Source: Pogonophryne albipinna (Eukaryota > Chordata > Actinopteri > Perciformes > Artedidraconidae). From it: a stretch of DNA of 64,000 nucleotides. Under the pieces are notes generated by a model. The model saw nothing but the letters and a program-made list of their open reading frames with translations. It ran no database searches and had not been told where the DNA came from. Below are positions 13,101 through 20,918 of this stretch, piece after piece. Location of the stretch: contig JAPTMU010000269.1 in NCBI GenBank assembly GCA_028583405.1, positions 232,871 to 296,870 of the forward strand, read 5' to 3'. Made by a program: the position numbers and the translations under genes. Within the stretch, counting starts at the first letter, position 1, and each line of letters opens with the position of its first letter.

Positions 13101-15513
13101 CATCTTGCTTCTAAATCTGCACCTTACCCAAAGATATTTATCCATGTATGAACATTACTACAGCACTGCTCTGATATGTTCATTTATTGAAGCTTCATGC
13201 TACTCTGTGCACTTTGTGGTTTGATGCAGACTGCATTTCGTTGTATTCTGTGAAATGAAATGCATGTATTTAATAACACTAGAGTTGACTGAAGTGTTTC
13301 TGCAGACTAACCTTTCTTGTCGCTGACGGATCGCTCCGTCTCCGGGTTGTAAAGCTCGTCGTCCTGATCTGGAGCTTCAGTCAGAATATCTTCCAGAACA
13401 TTTAACTCTCCATCTGAAACAACAACAACACAGTCAGCATCCAGAGGACACAAGCATCCGTCTGAGCTCCAGGACAGCAGAGAGAAGAACATGTTAACCA
13501 ACCAGGACCCTTCTTTAAATCATAAGAAATGTGTTCATATTGAGTTCAGGGCGCTTCCTGCTGTCAGGACGATGAAATGAGCTGAGACTCGTCGCCTGGC
13601 TGCAGACTCAGTGAATTAAAGACAAATCTGAATTCTGAGAATTTCAGAAAAAAGTCAGAATTTTGATGAAAATGAATTCATAATACTGACTTTTCAGAAA
13701 TGAAAAATCAACATTTTGAGGTTGTCAGAAACATTTCTTAATTTTAGAAAAAGTCAGAATTCTGAGATTTTTCTAAATCAGTCAGGACTTAAGGACAAAA
13801 GGCCATTTTGAGAAAACTCAGAATCTGGTCTCCATTTTGAAATGTTGACGTTGTCTGAAAAATTTCAGAATTTTGAGATTTTCTGAAAAAGTTGAAAGAG
13901 TAAAATGCATTTTGGTGAAAAGTCCGAATTCTGATCAATTTTTTTTGGTTGTCAGAAAAAAATTCTCTATTTGAGAAAAACGCAGAATTAAAAAACATTT
14001 ATCTAGTAACATACACATGATAACTTGTCACATGATGACTAGTCAGATGTTAACTAGTCAGATGTTAACTAGTCAGATGTTAACTAGTCACACACACACA
14101 CACACACGTTAAGTCACATGTTAACTAGTCACATGTTAACTAGTCACACACACACATGTTAAGTCACATGTTAACAAGTCACATGTTAACTAGTCACACA
14201 CACACATGTTAAGTCACATGTTAACTAGTCACATGTTAACTAGTCACATGTTAAGTCACATGTTAACTAGTCACATGTTAACTAGTCACATGTTAACTAG
14301 TCACACACACACACACACACATGTTAAGTCACATGTTAACTAGTCACATGTTAACTAGTCACATGTTAACTAGTCACACACACACGTTAAGTCACATGTT
14401 AACTAGTCACATGATAACTAGTCACATGTTAACTAGTCACATGATAACTAGTCACATGTTAACTAGTCACACACACATGTTAAGTCACATGATAACTAGT
14501 CACATGTTAACTAGTCACATGATAACTAGTCACATGTTAACTAGTCACACACACATGTTAAGTCACATGATAACTAGTCACATGATAACTAGTCACATGT
14601 TAACTAGTCACATGATAACTAGTCACATGATAACTAGTCACATGTTAACTAGTCACATGATAACTAGTCACATGATAACTAGTCACATGTTAACTAGTCA
14701 CATGATAACTAGTCACATGATAACTAGTCACATGTTAACTAGTCACATGTTAACTAGTCACATGATAACTAGTCACATGTTAACTAGTCACATGATAACT
14801 AGTCACATGTTAACTAGTCACATGATAACTAGTCACATGATAACTAGTCACATGTTAACTAGTCACATGTTAACTAGTCACACACACATGTTAGTCACAT
14901 GATAACTAGTCACATGATAACTAGTCACATGATAACTAGTCACATGTTAACTAGTCACACACACATGTTAACTAGTCACATGTTAACTAGTCACATGTTA
15001 ACTAGTCACATGATAACTAGTCACATGTTAACTAGTCACACACACATGTTAAGTCACATGTTAACTAGTCACATGATAACTAGTCTAAAATAATAAACTG
15101 ATGATGGATCCCAGCGAAACAAAGAGCGCAGGGATGGGGTACTCTGTTTTATTTGTACGGGTTTCTCTGTATTTAATAAAATATAGCTTTATCTTAACGT
15201 TCAATCGTTCCTTTGATGTATGTGTGTTTGTGTAAACCTACATTAACTCTGACTGGTTGAGAACAACAACAACAACAACAGATGATTGTGTTTGTTTATC
15301 TCTGACCTGTTGACAGCTCGATACTTTAATGTGTATCTCTCATATATATACTCATGTGTGTTTGTTAGAGGAGCAGATCACAACCTGCTGGCTCGGAGAG
15401 AAACTCCTCTGCATCCCAGCAGAACAAAGATAGCATCATGCTAACTCTGATGCTAAGCTAATGCTACCAGGTCCGTCAGCCTCACCTTTGTCCTCGCGCC
15501 GCTCGGCCGCCAT
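7072..15513 (-). CDS. ythdc1: ythdc1, N-terminal half (exons 1-7), nuclear m6A reader, truncated by gap
   Basis: YTHDC1 is a nuclear protein that binds N6-methyladenosine in RNA through its YTH domain and affects splicing and export. Coding exons by GT-AG signals: 15513-15486, 13413-13312, 10343-10060, 8735-8387, 8137-8075, 7993-7899 and 7180-7072. Together they give 1030 nt in one continuous frame. The start reads [20 protein letters not shown], close to human YTHDC1. A basic KRKSDR-type segment follows, then a glutamate-rich stretch, [14 protein letters not shown], and the first part of the YTH domain ([18 protein letters not shown], then [13 protein letters not shown]). The first cage tryptophan (human W377) is present; the second lies in missing exons. 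The frame stops at KFQG because the contig enters a minisatellite and then a gap. Length is about 343 residues against 727 in human. Each sizeable intron carries a tandem array. Confidence 0.95.
7258..7893. repeat. 22-bp minisatellite in ythdc1 intron 6
   Basis: About 29 units of 22 bp built on AACAGGAAGTAGAGAGGTGA, with shorter 18-bp forms. The array runs to within six bases of the exon 6 donor (7898-7897), so it occupies most of the intron. Confidence 0.95.
7899..7993 (-). CDS. ythdc1: ythdc1 exon 6 (start of YTH domain)
   Basis: 95 nt between a GTTCCAG acceptor and the donor GCTAAG|GTTAGC. It encodes [20 protein letters not shown], then [10 protein letters not shown]. The asparagines of the m6A-binding loop (human N363 and N367, numbering from memory) are kept. 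Confidence 0.95.
8075..8137 (-). CDS. ythdc1: ythdc1 exon 5 (linker before YTH domain)
   Basis: 63 nt, phase 1 at both ends. It encodes [20 protein letters not shown], matching the human [17 protein letters not shown] segment just before the YTH domain. The donor is GGAGA|GTAAGG. Confidence 0.93.
8200..8290. repeat. Possible degenerate retroelement tail
   Basis: ACTTTATTTAAAGCACCTTT followed by a CTTTAAAGTGCTTTA motif resembles a 3' tail found on many fish retroelements. It lies in ythdc1 intron 4. Similarity is by eye only. Confidence 0.3.
8387..8735 (-). CDS. ythdc1: ythdc1 exon 4 (Glu-rich region)
   Basis: 349 nt, phase 0 in and phase 1 out. The middle is a long run of GAG/GAA codons giving an acidic low-complexity block, followed by [19 protein letters not shown], which matches human [15 protein letters not shown]. 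The acceptor could be read three bases later (NAGNAG type: TAGAAG), which would drop one lysine. The donor is CCTCAG|GTAACC. Confidence 0.92.
8794..10019. repeat. 28-bp minisatellite in ythdc1 intron 3, CCAAT-containing
   Basis: About 44 units of 28 bp. On the minus strand each reads TCAGCCAATC (or TCAGCCGATC) followed by ACATCCACACGGCACGTA. The unit length is not a multiple of three and lacks stops on the minus strand, so it produces three long artefactual open frames. It fills most of the intron between exons 3 and 4. Confidence 0.97.
10060..10343 (-). CDS. ythdc1: ythdc1 exon 3 (basic, Ser/Arg-rich region)
   Basis: 284 nt, phase 1 in and phase 0 out. It begins [20 protein letters not shown], matching the human GSKRKSDRMESTDTKRQKPS segment, and continues as a basic proline- and serine-rich region ending PRILEGLSQ. 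The donor is GCCAG|GTGAGA. Confidence 0.92.
10659..10847 (+). pseudogene. Short ORF remnant inside the hAT-like element
   Basis: An open frame starting [20 protein letters not shown] and containing an acidic then basic stretch ([14 protein letters not shown]). The start resembles the N-terminus of transposon-derived proteins with hAT dimerisation domains that are common in fish, but the match is by eye. An upstream in-frame ATG exists at 10611. The frame ends at 10847 without any catalytic domain, so it is best seen as an N-terminal remnant of a longer element. Confidence 0.4.
11086..11967. repeat. 55-bp minisatellite inside the hAT-like element
   Basis: Sixteen nearly identical 55-bp units containing CAAGACTTCAATGCTGAAGG and CTATGGTGGGGGTCAGCACA. 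Variants are single-base (CAATGCT or CGATGCT; CAGAGGT or CAAAGGT). The low divergence suggests recent expansion. Confidence 0.97.
12299..12645. other. ythdc1 intron 2 sequence without features
   Basis: Intronic sequence between the hAT-like element and the 24-bp array. I see no coding or structured signal. Confidence 0.6.
12646..12888. repeat. 24-bp minisatellite in ythdc1 intron 2
   Basis: Ten units of 24 bp containing GAGGATCACAGATACATGGA. Three central units have ACGG in place of ATGG. The unit is a multiple of three, so it gives open frames on both strands that are not genes. Confidence 0.97.
13312..13413 (-). CDS. ythdc1: ythdc1 exon 2
   Basis: 102 nt, phase 1 at both ends. It encodes [20 protein letters not shown], then [15 protein letters not shown], almost the same as human [20 protein letters not shown]. 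The acceptor is TTTCAG|ATGGAG and the donor AAAG|GTTAG. Confidence 0.96.
13621..13995. repeat. Degenerate A-rich repeat in ythdc1 intron 1
   Basis: Diverged copies of a roughly 25-30 bp motif around GAAAAAGTCAGAATTCTGAG. Units are too decayed for an exact period. The mirror copy begins at about 63890 and is cut by the window end. Confidence 0.6.
14035..15086. repeat. 15-bp minisatellite with nested CA runs in ythdc1 intron 1
   Basis: Units CTAGTCACATGTTAA and CTAGTCACATGATAA, about 65 copies. Several units have the CA of CACATG expanded to short (CA)n runs. The mirror copy is at 63058-63850. Confidence 0.97.
15087..15485. other. ythdc1 intron 1, proximal part
   Basis: Unique-looking intronic sequence with a short CAA microsatellite near 15264-15282. 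No further feature is seen. Confidence 0.6.
15486..15513 (-). CDS. ythdc1: ythdc1 exon 1 (start codon)
   Basis: 28 coding nt: ATG GCG GCC GAG CGG CG, then CGAGGACAAAG before the donor GTGAGG. It encodes MAAERREDK and joins exon 2 to give DGELNV, as in human MAADSREEKDGELNV. Identical in arm 2. Confidence 0.95.
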
Positions 15514-15720
15514 CACAGCCGCTGTCACGTGCTCCTGCCTCGCGCCCAGGTAACACTGCAGGTGAGCAGATTGTATTATGATTGAAACACGAAATAAAAA
15601 GAAAAACAGCGAGAGAAGAAGAGAGAAAATGGCGGAGTGATCTGTTGTTGGAGCTTCTTCATCTGCTGCTCCAGCGGCGGGAAGGAGTAGCGCCCCCAGC
15701 GGCCGGAGGGTGGAACTTAT
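15514..15720 (-). promoter_or_regulatory. Probable ythdc1 5' UTR and promoter
   Basis: CpG-rich segment directly upstream of the start codon, with an E-box CACGTG at 15526-15531 and a GC-rich block (GCGCCCCCAGCGGCCGG) near 15690. The 18-bp minisatellite begins just beyond it. No transcription start can be fixed from sequence alone. Confidence 0.45.
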
Positions 15721-15728
15721 CTACCCGA

Positions 15729-16926
15729 TGCTAACAAACCAGTCATTGCTAACAAACCAGTCTATGCTAACAAACCAGTCATTGCTAACAAACCAGTCTA
15801 TGCTAACAAACCAGTCATTGCTAACAAACCAGTCTATGCTAACAAACCAGTCATTGCTAACAAACCAGTCTATGCTAACAAACCAGTCATTGCTAACAAA
15901 CCAGTCATTGCTAACAAACCAGTCATTGCTAACAAACCAGTCATTGCTAACAAACCAGTCTATGCTAACAAACCAGTCATTGCTAACAAACCAGTCATTG
16001 CTAACAAACCAGTCATTGCTAACAAACCAGTCTATGCTAACAAACCAGTCATTGCTAACAAACCAGTCATTGCTAACAAACCAGTCTATGCTAACAAACC
16101 AGTCTATGCTAACAAACCAGTCATTGCTAACAAACCAGTCTATGCTAACAAACCAGTCTATGCTAACAAACCAGTCATTGCTAACAAACCAGTCTATGCT
16201 AACAAACCAGTCTATGCTAACAAACCAGTCATTGCTAACAAACCAGTGATTTGTAACAAACCAGTCATTGGTAACAAACCAGTCATTGCTAACAAACCAG
16301 TGATTTGTAACAAACCAGTCATTGGTAACAAACCAGTCATTGCTAACAAACCAGTCATTGCTAACAAACCAGTCATTGCTAACAAACCAGTCTATGCTAA
16401 CAAACCAGTCATTGCTAACAAACCAGTCATTGCTAACAAACCAGTCTATGCTAACAAACCAGTCTATGCTAACAAACCAGTCATTGCTAACAAACCAGTC
16501 TATGCTAACAAACCAGTCTATGCTAACAAACCAGTCATTGCTAACAAACCAGTCTATGCTAACAAACCAGTCATTGCTAACAAACCAGTCATTGCTAACA
16601 AACCAGTCTATGCTAACAAACCAGTCTATGCTAACAAACCAGTCATTGCTAACAAACCAGTCTATGCTAACAAACCAGTCTATGGTAACAAACCAGTCAT
16701 TGCTAACAAACCAGTCTATGCTAACAAACCAGTCTATGCTAACAAACCAGTCATTGCTAACAAACCAGTGATTTATAACAAACCAGTCATTGGTAACAAA
16801 CCAGTCATTGCTAACAAACCAGTCTATGCTAACAAACCAGTCTATGCTAACAAACCAGTCATTGCTAACAAACCAGTGATTTATAACAAACCAGTCATTG
16901 CTAACAAACCAGTCATTGCTAACACA
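15729..16926. repeat. 18-bp minisatellite upstream of ythdc1
   Basis: About 66 units of GCTAACAAACCAGTCATT, with TCTATG, GTGATT and GGTAAC variants. As the unit is 6 codons long, it gives meaningless open frames. The arm 2 copy (61161-62413) is three units longer. Confidence 0.97.
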
Positions 16927-17030
16927 ATGTGTTACATTAGATATTCAGAAGCAGGAGTGAAAGAAAATAATCATATTACATTACAACATTTACAAAACTG
17001 AGAGGAAAAACAAAGTGACAGAGACATGGA

Positions 17031-17879
17031 GGAAGAGAGTGGAGCCTGATGGGACACTAGGGACAGGGGGGAGAGCTACCAGGAAGAGAGTGGAGCCTGA
17101 TGGGGACACTGGGGACAGGGGGGAGAGCGACCAGGAAGAGAGTGGAGCCTGATGGGGACACTGGGGACAGGGGGAGAGCTACCAGGAAGAGAGTGGAGCC
17201 TGATGGGACACTAGGGACAGGGGGGAGAGCTACCAGGAAGAGAGTGGAGCCTGATGGGGACACTGGGGACAGGGGGAGAGCTACCAGGAAGAGAGTGGAG
17301 CCTGATGGGACACTAGGGACAGGGGGGAGAGCTACCAGGAAGAGAGTGGAGCCTGATGGGGACACTGGGGACAGGGGGGAGAGCGACCAGGAAGAGAGTG
17401 GAGCCTGATGGGGACACTGGGGACAGGGGGAGAGCTACCAGGAAGAGAGTGGAGCCTGATGGGGACACTGGGGACAGGGGGAGAGCTACCAGGAAGAGAG
17501 TGGAGCCTGATGGGGACACTGGGGACAGAGCTACCAGGAAGAGAGTGGAGCCTGATGGGACACTGGGGACAGGGGGAGAGCGACCAGGAAGAGAGTGGAG
17601 CCTGATGGGGACACTGGGGACAGGGGGAGAGCTACCAGGAAGAGAGTGGAGCCTGATGGGGACACTGGGGACAGAGCTACCAGGAAGAGAGTGGAGCCTG
17701 ATGGGACACTGGGGACAGGGGGAGAGCGACCAGGAAGAGAGTGGAGCCTGATGGGGACACTGGGGACAGGGGGAAAAGCGACCAGGAAGAGAGTGGAGCC
17801 TGATGGGGACACTGGGGACAGAGCTACCAGGAAGAGAGTGGAGCCTGATGGGGACACAGGGGACAGAGCTACCAGGAAG
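17031..17879. repeat. 51-bp minisatellite between ythdc1 and ufc1
   Basis: Units of about 51 bp containing AGGAAGAGAGTGGAGCCTGA and GGGGACACTGGGGACAGG, with shortened forms that lack the G-run segment. The mirror copy at 60412-61053 is about 0.2 kb shorter. Confidence 0.95.
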
Positions 17880-18053
17880 GCTCTTTTTAATTATTTGAGT
17901 GAAACAGGGCTGATTAAATAATGTTAAATAACTTAAACACCGTGGTATTCTTCCACAAGTGGTGACAGGATGACACGGCGATACAGTAGGGGGCGGTATG
18001 CTCCTTACAGCTGTTTGCAATCCGCCAATAACCGAGAGAAGAAGAACATTATC

Positions 18054-18135
18054 CAGAAGAGGAGCCCTGACATTAAGCTGCTACCTGTTAGCTGCTAGCT
18101 GCTACCTGTTAGCTGCTAGCTGTTAGCTGCAGCCA
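18054..18135. repeat. Short GCTGCTACCTGTTA tandem tract
   Basis: Several copies of a 10-18 bp motif, GCTGCTACCTGTTAGCT, in the ythdc1-ufc1 intergenic region. The arm 2 copy reads AGCAGCTAACAGGT near 60170-60215 with a different arrangement. Confidence 0.75.
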
Positions 18136-18206
18136 GTAGGGATCGATCAACAGCTGCTCATCAGATTCTAGTCTCTCCCAGCCTCTAATCTTCAGCTGAG
18201 CTTCTC

Positions 18207-18479
18207 CTCAGTGTGTGGTTCTCTCCGCTAGGGGCCAGTATGTTCCTCAGTGTGTGGTTCTCTCCGCTAGGGGCCAGTATGTTCCTCAGTGTGTGGTTCT
18301 CTCCGCTAGGGGCCAGTATGTTCCTCAGTGTGTGGTTCTCTCCGCTAGGGGCCAGTATGTTCCTCAGTGTGTGGTTCTCTCCGCTAGGGGCCAGTATGTT
18401 CCTCAGTGTGTGGTTCTCTCCGCTAGGGGCCAGTATGTTCCTCAGTGTGTGGTTCTCTCCGCTAGGGGCCAGTATGTTC
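18207..18479. repeat. 39-bp minisatellite upstream of ufc1, 7 copies, CTCF-like core
   Basis: Seven essentially perfect 39-bp units containing CTCCGCTAGGGGCCAGTATG. The core CCGCTAGGGGCCAG is one base from the CTCF consensus form CCGCTAGGGGGCAG. Arm 2 has nine copies (59741-60091). It lies 195 bp upstream of the ufc1 start codon. Confidence 0.97.
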
Positions 18480-18551
18480 AGACTGTAGAAGCTCGAACTC
18501 GGTTTTGAAAATCCCTAACAGGAAGTGCTTCGTGTGACTGTGAGCTGTCAG

Positions 18552-18560
18552 ACCGGAAGT
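18552..18560 (+). promoter_or_regulatory. ETS/GABP-type site in the ufc1 promoter
   Basis: ACCGGAAGT, a match to the ETS-family consensus common in housekeeping promoters, about 115 bp upstream of the ufc1 ATG. A weaker CAGGAAGTG lies near 18519. Identical in arm 2. Confidence 0.5.
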
Positions 18561-18673
18561 CCACGTCAGTCAGACGCGTTTAAAGCTCCGACTGTAGTTG
18601 TAGTTGAGCTGTAAAGTTTGAACTACAGTTTGAATACTTTTTAAAGCAGTTTGTATCTAAAGCTGTTGTTCAG

Positions 18674-19192
18674 ATGGCGGACGAGGCCACGCGCAGGGCG
18701 GCGTCGCAGGTGCCGCTCCTGAAGACACATGCCGGGCCGCGGGACCGCGCACTGTGGCCCGCGCGCCTGAAGGAGGAATACCAGGCGCTGATTGGCTCCG
18801 TGGAGGCGAACAAGAAGTCAGACAGCGACTGGTACCGCCTCGAGAGCAACGCGGACGGCACGCGCTGGAGCGGCAGCTGCTGGTTCATCCACGAGCTGCT
18901 CCGGTACGACTTCCGCCTGGAGTTCGAGATCCCGGTCACTTACCCGGTCACCGCACCGGAAGTAGCTATCCCGGAGCTGGACGGCAAGACCGCGAAGATG
19001 TTCCGCGGCGGGAAGATCTGCCTCACGGAGCACTTCGCGCCGCTTTGGGCTCGCAACGCGCCGCGCTTCGGGCTCGCGCACCTGATGACGCTGGGCCTCG
19101 CGCCCTGGCTCGCGGTGGAAATACCGGACCTGATCAGCAAAGGGCTCGTGGTGCACAGGGAGCGGCAGGGTGACGTGGCAGCGGCAGAGTGA
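18674..19192 (+). CDS. ufc1: ufc1, UFM1-conjugating E2 enzyme, intronless (arm 1)
   Basis: UFC1 is the E2 of the UFM1 pathway: it takes UFM1 from UBA5 on its active cysteine and works with the E3 UFL1, largely at the ER and on ribosomes. The 172-residue frame starts [20 protein letters not shown] and follows vertebrate UFC1 (human 167) almost to the end. The catalytic cysteine is C116 in [10 protein letters not shown], and the TAK motif is at residues 106-108. The start matches the conserved N-terminus. The coding region is one uninterrupted exon, although the human gene has several introns, which suggests a retrocopy that is intact. The coding sequence is strongly GC-rich compared with its flanks. 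The last ten residues ([10 protein letters not shown]) differ from other UFC1 tails and lie in a 38-bp tandem repeat. It is divergent from ythdc1 and convergent with fktn. Confidence 0.97.
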   Translation: MADEATRRAASQVPLLKTHAGPRDRALWPARLKEEYQALIGSVEANKKSDSDWYRLESNADGTRWSGSCWFIHELLRYDFRLEFEIPVTYPVTAPEVAIPELDGKTAKMFRGGKICLTEHFAPLWARNAPRFGLAHLMTLGLAPWLAVEIPDLISKGLVVHRERQGDVAAAE

Positions 19193-19270
19193 TGAGGGAG
19201 TGGCAGGGTGAAGTGGCAGCGGCAGAGTGATGAGGGAGCGGCAGGGTGACGCGGTAGCGGCAGGATGACG
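19160..19270. repeat. 38-bp tandem repeat spanning the ufc1 stop codon
   Basis: Nearly three units beginning GAGCGGCAGGGTGACGTGGC. The first unit forms the last codons and stop of ufc1; the others lie in the 3' UTR. Confidence 0.9.
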
Positions 19271-19279
19271 TCACAGACT

Positions 19280-19285
19280 AATAAA
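19280..19285 (+). terminator. ufc1 polyadenylation signal (arm 1)
   Basis: AATAAA 88 bases after the stop codon, the first canonical signal downstream. Confidence 0.65.
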
Positions 19286-19341
19286 CACCTGGAACTGAAC
19301 CCAGTGAAAGAACTGATGAGACTTTATTTTAATTATAAAAT

Positions 19342-19420
19342 ATAATGTAACATGTTGTGACGGTGCTGAAGATGAACTGAGATAATGTAACATGTTGTGA
19401 CGGTGCTGAAGATGAACTGA
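19342..19420. repeat. Two-copy 40-bp direct repeat downstream of ufc1
   Basis: Two identical units starting ATAATGTAACATGTTGTGAC and continuing through GGTGCTGAAGATGAACTGA. Also present in arm 2 near 58800-58878. Confidence 0.9.
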
Positions 19421-19526
19421 GAGGGCTCTGAAATAAAAAGTGATTAAAAATGAAATGAGGTGTTTATTTTATTATAAAAATAAGAGTGATTTGTTAGAAA
19501 TGAAACACCTGAAAGGTAGATCTGAT

Positions 19527-20433
19527 GTTCTGGAGAGAGGAGGAGCAGAGAGGAGGACCAGAGAGGAGGAGCAGAGAGGAGAACCAGAGAGGAGGACCAG
19601 GGAGGAGGACCAGAGAGGAGCAGAGAGGAGGAGCAGAGAGGAGGAGCAGAGAGGAGGACCAGAGAGGAGGAGCAGGGAGGAGGACCAGAGAGGAGCAGAG
19701 AGGAGGAGCAGAGAGGAGGACCAGAGAGGAGCAGAGAGGAGGACCAGGGAGGAGGACCAGAGAGGAGCAGAGAGGAGGAGCAGAGAGGAGGACCAGAGAG
19801 GAGGACCAGAGAGGAGGAGCAGAGAGGAGAACCAGAGAGGAGGAGCAGAGAGGAGGAGCAGAGAGGAGGAGCAGAGAGGAGAACCAGAGAGGAGAACCAG
19901 AGAGGAGGAGCAGAGAGGAGGAGCAGAGAGGAGAACCAGAGAGGAGGACCAGAGAGGAGGACCAGAGAGGAGGACCAGAGAGGAGGAGCAGAGAGGAGGA
20001 GCAGAGAGGAGGACCAGAGAGGAGGACCAGGGAGGAGGACCAGGGAGGAGGAGCAGAGAGGAGGAGCAGAGAGGAGGACCAGAGAGGAGGACCAGGGAGG
20101 AGGACCAGGGAGGAGGAGCAGAGAGGAGGAGCAGGGAGGAGGACCAGGGAGGAGGAGCAGAGAGGAGGACCAGAGAGGAGAACCAGAGAGGAGGAGCAGG
20201 GAGGAGGACCAGAGAGGAGGAGCAGGGAGGAGGAGCAGAGAGGAGGAGCAGAGAGGAGGAGCAGGGAGGAGGAGCAGAGAGGAGGAGCAGAGAGGAGAAC
20301 CAGAGAGGAGGAGCAGAGAGGAGGACCAGAGAGGAGGAGCAGGGAGGAGGAGCAGAGAGGAGGACCAGAGAGGAGGAGCAGAGAGGAGGACCAGAGAGGA
20401 GGACCAGAGAGGAGGACCAGAGAGGAGGACTCC
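19527..20433. repeat. 12-bp purine-rich minisatellite between ufc1 and fktn
   Basis: About 75 units mixing GAGGAGCAGAGA, GAGGACCAGAGA and GAGAACCAGAGA. The plus strand is almost all purine. Unit length is a multiple of three, so all frames stay open on both strands; these are not genes. Arm 2 copy at 58041-58687 is shorter. Confidence 0.97.
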
Positions 20434-20468
20434 GGTCACTCTGGGACAGCCACTGAAACCTCATCCTC

Positions 20469-20474
20469 TTTATT
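20469..20474 (-). terminator. fktn polyadenylation signal (arm 1)
   Basis: AATAAA on the minus strand, 231 bases past the fktn stop, within CACAATAAAGAGG. Confidence 0.6.
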
Positions 20475-20601
20475 GTGATGGCATTTAAACACGCAGACAT
20501 TAAAACATTACGCTTTTCAAAATGATGACTTTAACAAATGGAACTTAGTTAACGTGATAAACATGCCGTCGGTTCTCAGTGAGTTATCATTATTTATTAA
20601 T

Positions 20602-20634
<33 letters not shown>
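20602..20634. repeat. (ATG)11 microsatellite in the fktn 3' UTR
   Basis: Eleven ATG trinucleotides on the plus strand; the arm 2 copy at 57852-57869 has six. This length difference is typical of two alleles. Confidence 0.95.
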
Positions 20635-20704
20635 TGACAGCCAGCGGGCGTCCGCAGAAAGATTTCAGAATAAAAGAAACTGCAAATGTTTTCTTCATTT
20701 AGTT

Positions 20705-20918
20705 TTAATAAACTTGGATAAGCTCCGCCCACTCGGCGACAGGCCACGCCCCGTTCTCCTGCACGTTGCTAGGAGACGTCTTCCAGTCCCAGCTCCGCAG
20801 CGGGACGCTCCACATCGGGCCGTAGTTAGCGCTCAGATAGTCGAGCGTTTCACAGGGAACGCGCACCTTGAGATCCAGAAGCTCCGCCCAGCAGAGAGAG
20901 AAGCCCGGGAACACGTAC
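20705..20918 (-). CDS. fktn: fktn last coding exon (arm 1)
   Basis: 214 nt including the TAA stop; acceptor CCCTCAG|GTACGTG. It encodes [20 protein letters not shown], then [16 protein letters not shown] and the conserved C-terminus. Identical to arm 2. Confidence 0.96.

Noticed and set aside
14321..15093. Possible telomeric or centromeric satellite
   Set aside because: The unit is not the vertebrate telomere hexamer and the arrays are small and locus-specific.
18754..19173. Second GC-rich frame inside ufc1 and antisense frames there
   Set aside because: Shadows of the ufc1 coding region caused by high GC; no homology seen.
19440..20500. Long frames rich in Glu-Arg or Ser-Leu-Pro on both strands
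   Set aside because: The 12-bp purine-rich array is a multiple of three without stops; no conserved domain and no splice context.
20714..20914. Plus-strand frame starting [20 protein letters not shown]
   Set aside because: Antisense of the last fktn exon; the minus strand matches fukutin precisely.
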